A stretch of 64,000 nucleotides of DNA from Natronobacterium texcoconense (GTDB lineage Archaea; Halobacteriota; Halobacteria; Halobacteriales; Natrialbaceae), in NCBI RefSeq assembly GCF_900104065.1, contig NZ_FNLC01000001.1, positions 310,001 through 374,000 on the forward strand, given 5' to 3'. Position 1 is the first letter of the stretch. Each line of letters begins with the position of its first letter. The notes below the pieces were generated by a model that saw nothing but the letters and a program-made list of their open reading frames with translations, had not been told where the DNA came from and made no database searches. Position numbers and translations under genes: made by a program. Below, piece after piece: positions 34,271 to 43,993 of this stretch.

Positions 34271-35983
34271 TCACTCACCGAGTACCGAATCGAAGAACTT
34301 CCGTTCTGCCGTTCGGAGATGCTGATTGAACGTCGCCGGCGAAATCCCGAGTCGCTCGGCGATCTCCTCGCCCGTGCTCTCGCGCGGCCAGTCGAAGTAG
34401 CCCGCGAAGTAAGCAGTCTCGAGTGCTGCCCGTTGCTTGTCGGTGAGATCTTCCTCGAGCACGGAGAGTGGGCTCGAGCCGTTCGAGACGCTCCGTTCGG
34501 CCGTTCGCTGTGCGAGGTAGGACGCGTCCGGGCGTTGCTCTTTGATGAGTTCGATTAGCTGGCGCGTGTCTCTGCCGCGTGGTAATTCGACGACGAACCG
34601 GAATTCGCCGTCCTCGATCGTGGCCGATTCGACGCGGCCGCCGTGGGTCGCGACCGTCTCGAACAGGGAGACGGCAACGGGCGAGACCAGTTCGAACTCG
34701 AACCCGTTGCGTCTGATCGAAAGAAACCGAACGTCGTCGATTCCGTCAGTGTCTTCGATCGTCTCCCGGAACGTCTCCTCGGAGACGTTTCGTGCCGAGC
34801 CATACGCCAGCAGGGTCTCGTCTCCGGGAACGAGTTGCTCGAACTCGATCGCACACGACTCCGCTGCCGACAGTTCGACGAGTTCCTCCGCCATCTCGTC
34901 CATCCGGAACTCGAGTTCGACGACGGCGTCGCTGACCAGAGCGTCGCGTCGCTCGATAGCAGTAATCGCATGGGCCATGACGTCGCCGATCCGCGAGAGA
35001 ATCGTCGTCTCCGTCTCTGTGAACACATCCGTCGACGACGCGTAGATGCCGAGAACGCCGTAGACGAGGTCCTCGTGAACGATCGGGATCGCAGCGATGG
35101 AGCGATATCCTCGCTCTCGGGCTTCCTCGTGCCAGGGCTCGAGTTGTTCGTCCGTCTGAATGTTGTTCGAGACCTGAACGTCGCCGGTTCGGATCGCGGT
35201 GCCGCCCGGCCCGTGACCGGTCGGTTCGTCCGCGTCCATGCTGATCTCGACGTCCTCGAGGTATCCGTCTTCGATGCCGGCAGCGGCCTTCGGGACGATC
35301 TCGTTACTCCCGGGATTGACCCCGCCGATCCACGCGAATCGGTAGGCGTCCGGTTCGGCGAGCCGATCACAGACCTGCTGTTCGAGTTCGGCCCGCGTCT
35401 CCGTCGTGATGACCGCGTGCGTGATGTCGTGAACGATCCGGTTGAGCCGGTTGATGGTCTCGAGTTGCTCGCGCTGGCGGCGCTGCTCTCGTTCCTGACG
35501 CGCACGCTCGATCGCGTGGTGAATCGTCCGGACCAGCAACTCGCTCGTCACTTCGTCTTTGACCAGGAAGTCCTGTGCTCCTTGCTGAATCGCCTTGACG
35601 CCGACTCCCTGGTCTCTGACGCCGGTCAACACGACGATCGGCGTCGCGTCGGTTTCCGCGTTGGCCGCCTCGAGCGTATCCAGTCCCGCACTGTCGGGCA
35701 GGTTCAGGTCGAGCAACACCACGTCGATCGGTTCGTTCTCGAGGGTCTCGAGGCCGTTTTCGAGCCGGTTCTCGCGGCTAATCTCTGGTGTTCGTCTCGT
35801 CTCTTCGGCTGGATCGATTCGCTGGGCGAGTTCTTCGGCGCCCTCGAGCATCTCCTCGATCAGCCGTGCATCGCCGGGGTTGTCCTCGATCAGGAGGATC
35901 TCGAGCGTTCCGGTGTCGTCGACCGTGTTATCGTCGGTTTCGACGTCCTCTCCGCCTCCAGTCTGTGTATTCTGATCGTTCAT
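34271..35983 (-). CDS. Response regulator-GAF-HTH_10 regulator
   Basis: 570 residues. A receiver domain (about 27-160) reads [13 protein letters not shown] then [11 protein letters not shown], where the Asp after VLL is the phosphoacceptor, and later LTGVRDQ. A GAF-like domain follows (about 180-330; [16 protein letters not shown]). The bacterioopsin-activator middle region and HTH_10 (about 515-570; [22 protein letters not shown]) close the protein. It should control transcription after phosphorylation. Its ATG overlaps the stop of the single-domain regulator by four bases. Confidence 0.92.
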   Translation of the reverse strand: MNDQNTQTGGGEDVETDDNTVDDTGTLEILLIEDNPGDARLIEEMLEGAEELAQRIDPAEETRRTPEISRENRLENGLETLENEPIDVVLLDLNLPDSAGLDTLEAANAETDATPIVVLTGVRDQGVGVKAIQQGAQDFLVKDEVTSELLVRTIHHAIERARQEREQRRQREQLETINRLNRIVHDITHAVITTETRAELEQQVCDRLAEPDAYRFAWIGGVNPGSNEIVPKAAAGIEDGYLEDVEISMDADEPTGHGPGGTAIRTGDVQVSNNIQTDEQLEPWHEEARERGYRSIAAIPIVHEDLVYGVLGIYASSTDVFTETETTILSRIGDVMAHAITAIERRDALVSDAVVELEFRMDEMAEELVELSAAESCAIEFEQLVPGDETLLAYGSARNVSEETFRETIEDTDGIDDVRFLSIRRNGFEFELVSPVAVSLFETVATHGGRVESATIEDGEFRFVVELPRGRDTRQLIELIKEQRPDASYLAQRTAERSVSNGSSPLSVLEEDLTDKQRAALETAYFAGYFDWPRESTGEEIAERLGISPATFNQHLRTAERKFFDSVLGE

Positions 35984-36444
35984 TGTTCGTCGACCTCCGG
36001 GGGCAGACGGACGACCGTAAACCAGAACGTCTCGAACGCACGGATCGTCTCGATGAACTCGTCCGGATCGACGGGCTTCGTCAGATAGGCGTTTGCGTGT
36101 AGTTCGTACGATCTGGCGATGTCCTCTTCGGTCTGTGAACTGGTCAGGACGATCACCGGGATCGACCGCAGTTCCGGATCGTCCTTGAGCTCCCTGAGTA
36201 CTTCCTCTCCGTTGGTCCGTGGCAGGTTAAGATCCAGCAAGACGAGATCCGGGCGCGGTGCGTCCTCGTACTCGCCTCGCTGAGTGAGAAAGTCGAGCGC
36301 CTCGGCGCCGTCCGAGACGACGTGAAGATCGTTCTCGATTCGCCCCTGTTCGAACGCTTCCTTGGTCAGGCGAACGTCGCCGGGATTGTCCTCGACTAAC
36401 AGGATCTGTGCTGGCTCGGGTCGAACTGTCTCTGGTTCGGTCAT
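35980..36444 (-). CDS. Rcp1-like single-domain response regulator
   Basis: 154 residues, one receiver domain. [18 protein letters not shown] is the Rcp1 type, [17 protein letters not shown] holds the phosphoacceptor Asp near residue 71, and [10 protein letters not shown] and [11 protein letters not shown] give the Thr/Ser and Lys positions. Without an output domain it probably passes phosphate to or from a histidine kinase. Its stop overlaps the start of the regulator at 34271 (ATGA), so they form one operon. The expected kinase gene upstream is not intact. Confidence 0.92.
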   Translation of the reverse strand: MTEPETVRPEPAQILLVEDNPGDVRLTKEAFEQGRIENDLHVVSDGAEALDFLTQRGEYEDAPRPDLVLLDLNLPRTNGEEVLRELKDDPELRSIPVIVLTSSQTEEDIARSYELHANAYLTKPVDPDEFIETIRAFETFWFTVVRLPPEVDEQ

Positions 36445-38045
36445 CGTCTCGCTTGAAATTCCGTCGTCGTCTGGCCGTTCTGTTCAGTGTTCGTTCTCGA
36501 GAGCACCGTCTTCACACTGGAAGTCGAACCACAACGCGATCCGCTGGCGCGTCGCTCGAGCGGTCGACGACGGTGAACGAACCCGATTCCGTGCCCTGAA
36601 TTCTTCTCGACAGCGAGGAAACGATCGACCAGTTGGCAGCCCCGATCCCCGTCTGCGCCGAGACCATTACACCCTACCCCGTATCGAAACACGGGCTCCA
36701 TCTCGTCGCTTGCTCCTACGCGGACCGAACAGCCGTCGGACTGGGACGCGTACTGCCCGATTCCAGTGACGGCTCTCCGGTCTCCTCGTATGTGGTTGTT
36801 CGATTGATCGATCGTTTCCATCTCCGATTGCTGTTACAAGTCGACTGATGGGTATAAATGTGGTGCTCAGATAGTGTGAAGACCCTCGATAGGCGCTGTA
36901 ACACCAGCTATCTTTCTCGTGGCGGCCACCTCCTCAGGAGCCTTCGGTCCCGCTCGAGAGCAGTCTCTCGACCCCACTGCCGACTTCGTGTTGACTATTG
37001 GTGTTCTCTATAGCAATATAGAGTTCACATTCCTCCACTGGCCGAAATCAGCAGAAAAACCCGACGTGAACAGCTTCAGTCCGGTCACAGCAGGCATCCC
37101 GTGGCCGCCACTCGAGGGCGCAGCCGAAAGACGAAACTGTTGTTCGAAAACTCGGGTCGACGGCGCGATTAGTCGACGGGTTGTGGGACTCGAGCAAGAG
37201 TTCGACCTCCCTTCGCTGTACCAGTGTCGACGATCAGGGCCGTGCTCGATTGCGCCGTTTTTGGCTCTACGTCGGGATTGTGTCGCAGTGGACACTCGCT
37301 CGGCGAACATTCACGTCGTGGGAACCAGGTTCGTCGAACACGGACAGATCTCGAGACTCCGTTGCGGCGTTTCGGAGCTGAACTCGAGCAGACTGGGTCA
37401 CAGCTGTCGATGGACCTCGTAATCGAGCCCGATCAACCGACGATCGGAGTGGATTGCTCGAGGAATCGGACTGGAGGTCGGCTAATATATACCGTCGATA
37501 AATCCCTGCGCGCGCACGTGTCTCCGGACGTCCATACTGTGTGCCATCGGGCCGGGGCCAGTCGAAAAACGCTGGTATCGGTTCGCCGGACGACGGCGAA
37601 ACCCTTGTTTCACCGGTTTCAGCGCCGTTCGCTGGTGTTTTGCTGTCGGATACCTACGCGTCTGAGATATTCTTCGTCGATTACAGAGAACCCATACTCG
37701 CTGTTCGAACCCCCGGGGTTCGCTCCGGCGAAAGCCGGTCCTCGGGTGCGGACTCGATGGTGAAACTGGATTTGGCCCGCTTCGAGTGACTCGTTCCTGA
37801 ACTGGTTATCGGTGTTCGATTTCGGCATTGGTCTCGAGGCCGGTGCCCGGCCGTCCCGTTTGCCACTCGAGAATCCCCCTCGAAATCGATCGATAGCGCC
37901 CGTCGGCAGTTATTTTCGGCCTGTTCTCCGTAGTAAACTCTCGCGTTTTCCATCTCGTAAATCCTATACTGCGATATAGAATTGCGGTCGCTCGAGACGA
38001 TCCCCGTCATCGGGTTTCTTACCGCTGGCCGCGCTACCGACGTCT
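36445..38045. other. 1.6-kb region without an intact gene, possible degraded kinase end
   Basis: No open frame here is convincing. On the minus strand at about 36512-36660, two frames hold pieces like a histidine-kinase ATPase end: GHGIGF (compare GTGIGL) in one and RVVVRLPV plus stop in another. A kinase that has lost frame is one explanation, since kinase genes usually precede such regulator pairs. The rest (36900-38000) is AT-richer and low in coding signal. A stem-loop CCGGC-GAAA-GCCGG sits at 37725-37738. Confidence 0.4.
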
Positions 38046-38432
38046 ATGGAGGAAATTTCGCTGGGTGTTCCACAACCACTACTGGATCGACTGCCGGCCG
38101 ACGACGAAGTCGCCGCGGCGGACATGCAAGACGCCGTCGCTGGCTGGGAACGGAAACTCAACGAAGCAATCCGGGAAGCCGACGACGAGCAGGAAGCGGC
38201 CGGACGCGTACTCGAGGCGATCGACCGGTTCGAAGAACGGTACGAGACCTACGACGAACTGGTGCCGGAGCTACGCGCGTGGGGGCAGTCGCCGATCTAC
38301 GCGATCACGTGGCGGACGCTGTACGCGGACGTCATCGCACAGCTGTACGAACACGAGGAACTGGTCGATCACCTCGAGCGCGAACGGAACCGACGAATCG
38401 TCGCGGACGGGATTCGGCTGCAGGACCTGTAG
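38046..38432 (+). CDS. Hypothetical helical protein
   Basis: 128 residues, predicted mostly helical, beginning EEISLGVPQPLLDRLPADDE. Later helices are KLNEAIREADDEQEAAGRVLEAIDRFEERY and ADVIAQLYEHEELVDHLERERNRRI. No metal or catalytic motif is seen. I recall similar haloarchaeal proteins without a function. Its stop abuts the convergent aroD stop with no gap. Confidence 0.7.
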   Translation: MEEISLGVPQPLLDRLPADDEVAAADMQDAVAGWERKLNEAIREADDEQEAAGRVLEAIDRFEERYETYDELVPELRAWGQSPIYAITWRTLYADVIAQLYEHEELVDHLERERNRRIVADGIRLQDL

Positions 38433-39101
38433 TTACTCGAGGGAGTCGACCAGCCGAGAAAGCGTCTCGAGGTCGTACTGTCCCGGCGCGGTCGCCTTCT
38501 CTGGGTCGACGGGTGCGTAGCCGATTTTCGAACCGTAGACGGGTGCGACGGCGCGAGTGTGGCTGCCTGCTTCACCCATCGCCATCGTCGCGACGGTCTT
38601 CCCGTCGGCCGTAAGTCGGTGGGTAACCGACAGCAGGGCGAGCGTCTCCTCGCGGCTGTGGGCCGTCACCGCGAGTTTACCCACGTCCGCGTGCTCGCAG
38701 GCGTCGGCAAGCGTCTCGAGCATCTCCGATTCCGTGGGCGTCCCTTCGAAGTCGTGTGCCGAGGCGACGATCGAGACGTCTCGTTCGCGGGCCGTCTTCA
38801 GGACGGCTTCGGCGTCACCGTCGCGGATGGCGGCGAGTTCGACGTCGACCGCTTCGACGGCCTCGAACCGGGTCGCTTCCGTCAGTTCCTCGAGTCGTCC
38901 CTCGTCGCTCGCCTCGCCGCCTTCCCACTCCGCACGGTTCGTCGCCAGAATCGGAAGGTCGCCGTCGTACGCTTCGAGTGCGGCCAGTGGCTCCTCGGCG
39001 AGGTCCATCCGGAACTCGATGGCGTCGGCGTGGTCGCGAGCGGCTGACGCTTCGCCGAGGTCTGCAGTCGAGGCGGTCAGGACGAACGAGTCGAAGTTCA
39101 T
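38433..39101 (-). CDS. aroD: 3-dehydroquinate dehydratase, type I
   Basis: 222 residues. A TIM barrel that dehydrates 3-dehydroquinate to 3-dehydroshikimate through a Schiff-base Lys. IVASAHDFEGTP gives the His and VGKLAVTAHS the Lys; AIEFRMDLAEEPLAAL is the N-terminal Glu/Arg site. This length is normal for the archaeal enzyme. It follows DHQ synthase II, 5 kb away in the window, in the shikimate pathway. Confidence 0.95.
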   Translation of the reverse strand: MNFDSFVLTASTADLGEASAARDHADAIEFRMDLAEEPLAALEAYDGDLPILATNRAEWEGGEASDEGRLEELTEATRFEAVEAVDVELAAIRDGDAEAVLKTARERDVSIVASAHDFEGTPTESEMLETLADACEHADVGKLAVTAHSREETLALLSVTHRLTADGKTVATMAMGEAGSHTRAVAPVYGSKIGYAPVDPEKATAPGQYDLETLSRLVDSLE

Positions 39102-39140
39102 ACTCTCAAGAGAAGACGAACGGCGAAAAACGATGTCGTT

Positions 39141-40121
39141 CTATGCCATTCCGAGCGTCTCCTCGGCCTCGAGGAGTTCGTGGTAGCGGTTGCGGATCGT
39201 GACTTCGGAGATGTCCGCGACGTCGGAGACGGCAGCCTGGGTGGTCTTCTCGTTGGTCAGGAGTGCGGCGGCGTAGACGGCGGCGGCCGCGAGGCCGACC
39301 GGCGACTTGCCGGAGTGGACGCCCTTCTCCTTGGCGTTCTGCAGGAGCGCGCGGGCGCGGTGTTCGGCCTCGTCCGAGAGGTCGAGTCCGGAGGCAAAGC
39401 GGGGAACGTAGCTCTCGGGGTCGGCTGGCTGGACCTCGAGTCCCAGTTCTCGCACCACGTATCGATAGGTGCGAGCGATCTCGTTTTTCTCGACGCGGGA
39501 AACGTCGGCGATCTCGTCGAGCGAGCGGGGGACGCCAGCCTGTCGTGCAGCAGCGTAGACACAAGAAGTCGAGACGCCCTCGATAGAGCGGCCGGGCAGC
39601 AGGTCTTCGTCGAGTGCGCGTCGGTAGATGACCGAGGCGGTCTCGCGGACGTTGTTCGGCAGGCCGAGCGCGGAGGCCATGCGGTCGATCTCGCCGAGTG
39701 CCTGCTTCAGGTTGCGTTCCTTCGAGTCGCGGGTGCGAAAGCGCTCGTTCCACTTGCGCAGGCGCTGCATCTTCTCGCGCTGACGCGAGCCAAGCGAGTT
39801 GCCGTAGGCGTCCTTGTTGCGCCAGTCGATGTTCGTCGAGAGCCCCTTGTCGTGCATCGTGTTCGTGGTCGGGGCACCGACGCGGGACTTCTCGTTTTTC
39901 TCGGCGGCGTCGAAGGCACGCCACTCGGGGCCGCGGTCGACAGAGTCCTCCTCGACGACGAGACCACAGTCCTCACAGACGGTTTCGCCGTGTTCGTCGT
40001 CGACGACGAGGTTTCCCGCACACTCGGGGCAGGCCAGGTCGCTCGATTCGCTTTCGGTCGTCTCTTCAGTCGTTTCGTCTTCGTTACGCCGTACTCTCGT
40101 GTTCGATCGTGTGTTGGTCAT
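39141..40121 (-). CDS. tfb: Transcription initiation factor TFB
   Basis: 326 residues. The N-terminal zinc ribbon has Cys 31, 34, 49 and 52 (CPEC and CEDC), followed by the B-finger GPEWRAFDAAEKNEKSRVGAP. Two cyclin repeats follow, with EIDRMASALGLP and SVIYRRALDEDLLPGRSIEGV first, and EIADVSRVEKNEIARTYRYV in the second. TFB bridges the TATA-bound TBP and RNA polymerase. Haloarchaea have several, so this may be a specialised paralogue. The ATG at 40121 begins the typical acidic N-terminus; the GTG upstream adds 12 residues. Confidence 0.95.
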   Translation of the reverse strand: MTNTRSNTRVRRNEDETTEETTESESSDLACPECAGNLVVDDEHGETVCEDCGLVVEEDSVDRGPEWRAFDAAEKNEKSRVGAPTTNTMHDKGLSTNIDWRNKDAYGNSLGSRQREKMQRLRKWNERFRTRDSKERNLKQALGEIDRMASALGLPNNVRETASVIYRRALDEDLLPGRSIEGVSTSCVYAAARQAGVPRSLDEIADVSRVEKNEIARTYRYVVRELGLEVQPADPESYVPRFASGLDLSDEAEHRARALLQNAKEKGVHSGKSPVGLAAAAVYAAALLTNEKTTQAAVSDVADISEVTIRNRYHELLEAEETLGMA

Positions 40122-40346
40122 ACGATGGCAAGTGCTGTCCGGACGAACGGATCGCAAAAGCCCGGACGGAGTCGTTACCTACTGCGTTCAGAGGGCCAGT
40201 ACATAACGGTTTCGGAATCTCGGCCTTACAAACCTCGAAAACCGGTAATTCGTCCGGTTTGCTATTATCGATCAAAACATTCAAGCGGAGGAAGGGTTCG
40301 CATACCAAAACGGAGTTCCCAAAACCACACCGTTCTAACCGCCCGT

Positions 40347-40862
40347 ATGCACGTCGCAGTCGGGAGTACGAACCCGGTCAAGATCGAAGCCGTCGAACGA
40401 ACGCTCGAGCGGTTCGATCCAGACGTCGAGGCTGTCGGGGTCGATTCGGGCGTCGCCGAACAGCCGTGGTCGATCGAGGAAACCGTAACTGGTGCCGAGA
40501 ACCGTGCCAGGCGCTCGCTCGGGGCGACCGACGCGGCGTACGGCGTCGGACTCGAGGGCGGGGTCACCCGGTTCGACGACGCGCCAGGACTCTTCTTGAT
40601 CATGTGGGGTGCGGTCACCGACGGCCAGCGACTCGAGCGTGGGTCCGGGCCGGCACTACGCCTTCCCGACGACGTAGCCTGCCGACTCGAGGACGGCGCG
40701 GAACTCGGGCCGGTGATGGACGACGTTCTCGGAACCGACGGTATCGCGGAGTCCGAGGGCGCAGCAGGGGTACTCACGGACGGAATGACCGACCGCACGC
40801 GTGCGCTCGGTGAAGCTGTCGCGTCCGCGTTCGGCCCCTTCGTCTCGAGTTACTACGACTGA
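40347..40862 (+). CDS. Inosine/xanthosine triphosphatase (DUF84, YjjX type)
   Basis: 171 residues. HVAVGSTNPVKIEAVERTLERF is the family's N-terminal signature, and later YGVGLEGGVTRF and GTDGIAESEGAAGVLTDGM are typical. The enzyme clears ITP and XTP from the nucleotide pool. The ATG at 40347 gives the normal start. The upstream direction is divergent from TFB, with 225 bp between. It is followed directly by an IS-like relic. Confidence 0.9.
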   Translation: MHVAVGSTNPVKIEAVERTLERFDPDVEAVGVDSGVAEQPWSIEETVTGAENRARRSLGATDAAYGVGLEGGVTRFDDAPGLFLIMWGAVTDGQRLERGSGPALRLPDDVACRLEDGAELGPVMDDVLGTDGIAESEGAAGVLTDGMTDRTRALGEAVASAFGPFVSSYYD

Positions 40863-41135
40863 CCTCCTCCCACGACTGAAGTCGTGGGGTTCCCGTCACG
40901 GACGGGGGTCCCACAAGTTGGGGAGGTTCGCAAGTCCGTTCGAGTGCTCGAACGACTTGCGTTCTGGGTCGGGTCAGTACGACCCCCGGTCGAGATAGCG
41001 GGCTTCATCTACCCCGTATGGGTGCGTATCCTTACCTCGACCTCGGCACGTGGTAGTATTGTATGGCGTCTGATTAAATCTTATTCACTTCATTCCGCGA
41101 GTAAACTCGTGGGCTTTCACGCTGTTACTGTGTAA
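40862..41135. mobile_element. IS200/IS605-like end relic, heavily hairpinned
   Basis: No transposase is present. CCCACGAC-TGAA-GTCGTGGG (40869-40888) is a perfect 8-bp stem like the subterminal hairpins of haloarchaeal IS200/IS605 elements. CCCGTC-ACG-GACGGG, a 13-bp stem CAAGTC(C)GTTCGAG with CTCGAACGACTTG, and a GGGTCG/CGACCC pair follow. The far end has CGAGTAAACTCG and GTGGGCTTTC, an end word I associate with these elements. Either a non-autonomous MITE or a trace of a deleted element. Confidence 0.55.
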
Positions 41136-41336
41136 TTCGGCGGTAGAAACGCGCTATTAGCCGGCGAAACGATATCTTGTCGTGATAGTCACCGATTCGA
41201 ACTCGTTAACCGGCCGTACCAAGACGTCGTTTCGATAGCCGTATCCTGTGATTACTCTCAGAGAAAACCGCAGTACTGCGGCGGGTTAACCACGCGTACC
41301 AAACCCCCTAAGGGCGTTCCGATCATCTGGACGAGT
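41136..41336. other. 201-bp AT-rich gap before a small HTH gene
   Basis: The gap continues from the relic to the ATG at 41337. It holds several TATA-like AT words, for example near 41285-41300, but none could be matched clearly to the start. No coding frame or hairpin was found. Confidence 0.35.
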
Positions 41337-41570
41337 ATGAGCAGTGCAATGGCCCCCGACCTCACGAGTAAACAGCAGCAGATACTCCAGTATCTCCGGG
41401 AGAACGCTGCCACGAAGACCTACTTCAAGTCCCGACTCATCGCCCAGGAACTCGGGATGACGCCGAAAGAGGTCGGTTCGAACATCACCGCTCTCCAGGA
41501 CGACAACTACGACGTCGAGATCGAAAAGTGGGGATACTCCTCGAGCACTACCTGGAAAGTGAGCGTCTGA
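41337..41570 (+). CDS. Small winged-helix-like protein
   Basis: 77 residues. TSKQQQILQYLRENAATKTYFKSRLIAQELGMTPKEVGSNITAL is a helix-turn-helix (about 10-52), followed by the wing EKWGYSSSTTWKVSV. Haloarchaea have a family of this size (I recall it as DUF7123-type) that lacks a known target. A second Met four codons in is also possible. It lies 5 bp from the convergent HAD gene stop. Confidence 0.8.
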   Translation: MSSAMAPDLTSKQQQILQYLRENAATKTYFKSRLIAQELGMTPKEVGSNITALQDDNYDVEIEKWGYSSSTTWKVSV

Positions 41571-41575
41571 CTCTT

Positions 41576-42262
41576 CTAGACGATCGATTCGAGCGCCGAC
41601 AGCGACGATAGTTCGTACGTAGGCTGATGGTCGGTAGCGTCGGCTCCGTCTCCGGCGTCGACCAGCGCCGAATCGATTCCCATCGCGTTCGCTCCCGCAA
41701 TGTCGGCGTACGGTGAGTCACCGACGTGGATCGTATCGGCGGGTTCGACGCCGAGTTTCCCGAGTGCGTACTCGAAGGGTTCGGCGTTCGGCTTCGGATA
41801 AATACCCGCGCTTGGCTCCGTGAACACGCGAACGTCGAAGGCGTCCTCGATGCCGAGTGCCTGGAGTTTCCGGCTCTGGGTCTTCCGGCCGCCGTTGGTG
41901 ATGAGTCCGACGCGACCACGGTCGCGGGCGTACTCGAGCGCAGCCGCTGCGCCAGGCCGGAACGCCACGGCCGTCGGATCGCGGAGTTCGAGATACGCGG
42001 TCGTGAGCGAGGATACGGCCGACTCTCGAATCGTCCGATCTGTCCCGGCGCGGTCTGCAACCTCCCGGAACAACAGTTCGTGGAACTCCCGTTCCGTTTC
42101 GGCGACCGGCAGCGACGGCAGAACGGCACGGAGATCCACGGGCGTACAGAACTGCTCGACTCCGGCCCGATCGAACGCCGACTCGAGTAACGCCGTGGCG
42201 TCCTGAGTCGGCTCACAGAGGGTTCGATCGAGGTCGAAACAGATCGCGTCGTAGGCGGCCAT
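41576..42262 (-). CDS. HAD-superfamily hydrolase
   Basis: 228 residues. Motif I FDLDRT gives the nucleophile Asp, motif II is GLITNGG, and motif IV GDSPYADIAGANAMG carries the Mg-binding Asp. A cap domain sits between I and II. The shape is that of phosphatases and haloacid dehalogenases, e.g. phosphoglycolate phosphatase-like; a substrate cannot be named. A motif III Lys follows at GIYPKPNAEPF. Confidence 0.92.
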   Translation of the reverse strand: MAAYDAICFDLDRTLCEPTQDATALLESAFDRAGVEQFCTPVDLRAVLPSLPVAETEREFHELLFREVADRAGTDRTIRESAVSSLTTAYLELRDPTAVAFRPGAAAALEYARDRGRVGLITNGGRKTQSRKLQALGIEDAFDVRVFTEPSAGIYPKPNAEPFEYALGKLGVEPADTIHVGDSPYADIAGANAMGIDSALVDAGDGADATDHQPTYELSSLSALESIV

Positions 42263-42390
42263 CTGCTCCGTCCTACGAGCGTGAGTGTTCTGAAGGTTTC
42301 GCCGTGTGAGACGCTGCCACCAACCGCTGGTTTCCGCGACTGTCGACGGATACCGCCGGAAGTTATCTTCGTTGACACCAGTGGTGGGGT

Positions 42391-43233
42391 ATGGACGTCG
42401 TCAAACGAGTTCACGTCGTCCCGGTCGGCTACGAGTTCGACCGGATCCTCGAGCCGATTCGGGACCAGCGGGCCGACCTCGTCTACCTCCTCGAGCACGA
42501 ACCGGACGTGAAAGCCGCAACTGGGCGGACGGAGTCGAATCCTCCCGCGGAGTATCACGACGAACTGCGCGCCGAACTCGAGTCGATCGTCCCGGACGTA
42601 CGCAGCCGCTCCTGTGATCTCGGTGACGTCTACGACGTTCTCGGCGACGTGACGACCATCGCCTCGAACCACGCCGCCGACAGCGTCTACGTCAACGTCT
42701 CGAGCGCGGGGACGATCGCCGCGATCGGTGCGACGATCGCGTGTATGGACGTCTCGACGGACGCACACGCCTACTACGTCGAGCCGTCGACGTACGCTCA
42801 CGACGGAACGACCGAGCCGGCGTCGTCCGGCGTCGAGACGACCGAACCGATCCCGACGTATCCGATCGAGTCGCCGACGCGCGACCAGGTCGCGATCATG
42901 GAATTCCTCCGCGAACCGTCGGCGTGGGACGGGTACGACGACGCCCGAACGTCGCCGCCGAAGAAGAAAGACCTCATCGAGTACGCCAGGGATCGTGGCC
43001 TCTCTTTCATGGCCGATCGCCGACCGCCGGAGAATCGCGCCAGCGAGGATAAGGGAGCGTTTCGCGTCCTCGATACGCACGTCCTCGATCCGCTCGCCGA
43101 AGATGGATACGTGACCATCGAGTCGGTCGGTCGCCGCCGTGTCGTCGAACTGACCGAGCAGGGTGAAAACGCCTATCGAGCGTTCAAACACAAACTCAGC
43201 GATGACCGGATGGATGGGGAGGGCCGAAGCTAA
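42391..43233 (+). CDS. CARF-like N-terminus plus winged helix, HFX_2341-type regulator
   Basis: 280 residues. The N-terminal half is Rossmann-like: VVPVGYEFDRILEPIRDQRADLVYLLEHE, then the loop VYVNVSSAGTIAAIGATIACM (about 111-131), the NxSxGT pattern of CARF-type nucleotide-binding domains. The C-terminal half is a winged helix (SPPKKKDLIEYARDRGLSFM and DPLAEDGYVTIESVGRRRVVELTEQG). Family memory: HFX_2341/DUF6293 transcription regulators. No CRISPR genes are near. Ligand and targets unknown. Confidence 0.8.
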   Translation: MDVVKRVHVVPVGYEFDRILEPIRDQRADLVYLLEHEPDVKAATGRTESNPPAEYHDELRAELESIVPDVRSRSCDLGDVYDVLGDVTTIASNHAADSVYVNVSSAGTIAAIGATIACMDVSTDAHAYYVEPSTYAHDGTTEPASSGVETTEPIPTYPIESPTRDQVAIMEFLREPSAWDGYDDARTSPPKKKDLIEYARDRGLSFMADRRPPENRASEDKGAFRVLDTHVLDPLAEDGYVTIESVGRRRVVELTEQGENAYRAFKHKLSDDRMDGEGRS

Positions 43234-43253
43234 CAGGGCACTCGAGGCCGTTC

Positions 43254-43853
43254 TCACCGCTCGTCTTCGACCAGCGCGTACAGCGTCGTTCCCAGCCGTG
43301 CGAGCTCGAGGTCTCCCTCGAGTCGCTCGACGTGGGCGCGAAGCGCCGTCTCGTCGAATTCTGGGTCGGCGACGTCCTCGCAGTGGATGGAGCGGCCGTC
43401 CGCGCGGGCGAGCAGATCCGGCGCGGCGGCGGCGAGATACGAGCCGGGTAGCTCCGGCGTTTCCCGGCCCGCCTCGAGTGCAGCGAGGATTTCGCGGGCG
43501 ACGACGAGGCGGCGACGGATCGACCGGACGTCGTCCGGATCCGCCGGCGGGGAGATGGTTTCTGTCAGCAGCGACTCCGCACCGGTGAGACGGTCACGAT
43601 CGACATCGGCGACCGCTTCGATCTGCTGGAAGCCGACCGTCGACGTTTCGGTGCGGCGGCTCGCGAGCCGGACGGCGGCCAGGACGGTCGCGGCTCGTCC
43701 GTACTGACTGATCGCCGGGTCGCCTGCGTATTCGAGGGCAGCCCGGGCGACGTCCGTCGTGGACTCGACTCCGAGGCGTCGAGCAGCGGCTTCGATCGTT
43801 AGTCTGTCACGTCCACGCGTAATGGTCTCCGTCTCGGAGTGGCAGCGAGCCAT
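43254..43853 (-). CDS. Hypothetical helical protein, possibly cyclin-fold like TFB
   Basis: 199 residues, all helical by eye. The stretch RLTIEAAARRLGVESTTDVARAALEYAGDPAISQYGRAATVLAAVRLASRR is followed by another (GFQQIEAVADVDRDRLTGAESLL) that together resemble one TFB cyclin repeat, but no zinc ribbon or B-finger is present. The similarity is weak and may be only composition. It is convergent with the CARF-like gene (20 bp) and divergent from the DHQ synthase II gene. Confidence 0.65.
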   Translation of the reverse strand: MARCHSETETITRGRDRLTIEAAARRLGVESTTDVARAALEYAGDPAISQYGRAATVLAAVRLASRRTETSTVGFQQIEAVADVDRDRLTGAESLLTETISPPADPDDVRSIRRRLVVAREILAALEAGRETPELPGSYLAAAAPDLLARADGRSIHCEDVADPEFDETALRAHVERLEGDLELARLGTTLYALVEDER

Positions 43854-43993
43854 AATAATGGATACGGCCGGACGGGTATTACGTACTTCTGAGAAAGTAT
43901 CGATACTACCACTACTATCGTTACCTTCGTCGCCGGCCGCTCGGTCCTGCCCGATCCGCCACGTTCAAGCCGATTCCCTTCGAGCGTCGATGT

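Noticed and set aside
36919-37422. A 167-codon plus-strand frame in the degraded region
   Set aside because: Cys- and Arg-rich, no ribosome-binding sequence, composition unlike local proteins and no motif.
37725-37738. A CCGGC-GAAA-GCCGG stem-loop as part of a structured RNA gene such as RNase P or SRP RNA
   Set aside because: Flanking bases show none of the other conserved helices or motifs of those RNAs. A single GNRA hairpin is not enough.
43254-43853. Calling this helical protein a TFB homolog
   Set aside because: It has no zinc ribbon or B-finger and only loose resemblance to one cyclin repeat. Left as hypothetical.
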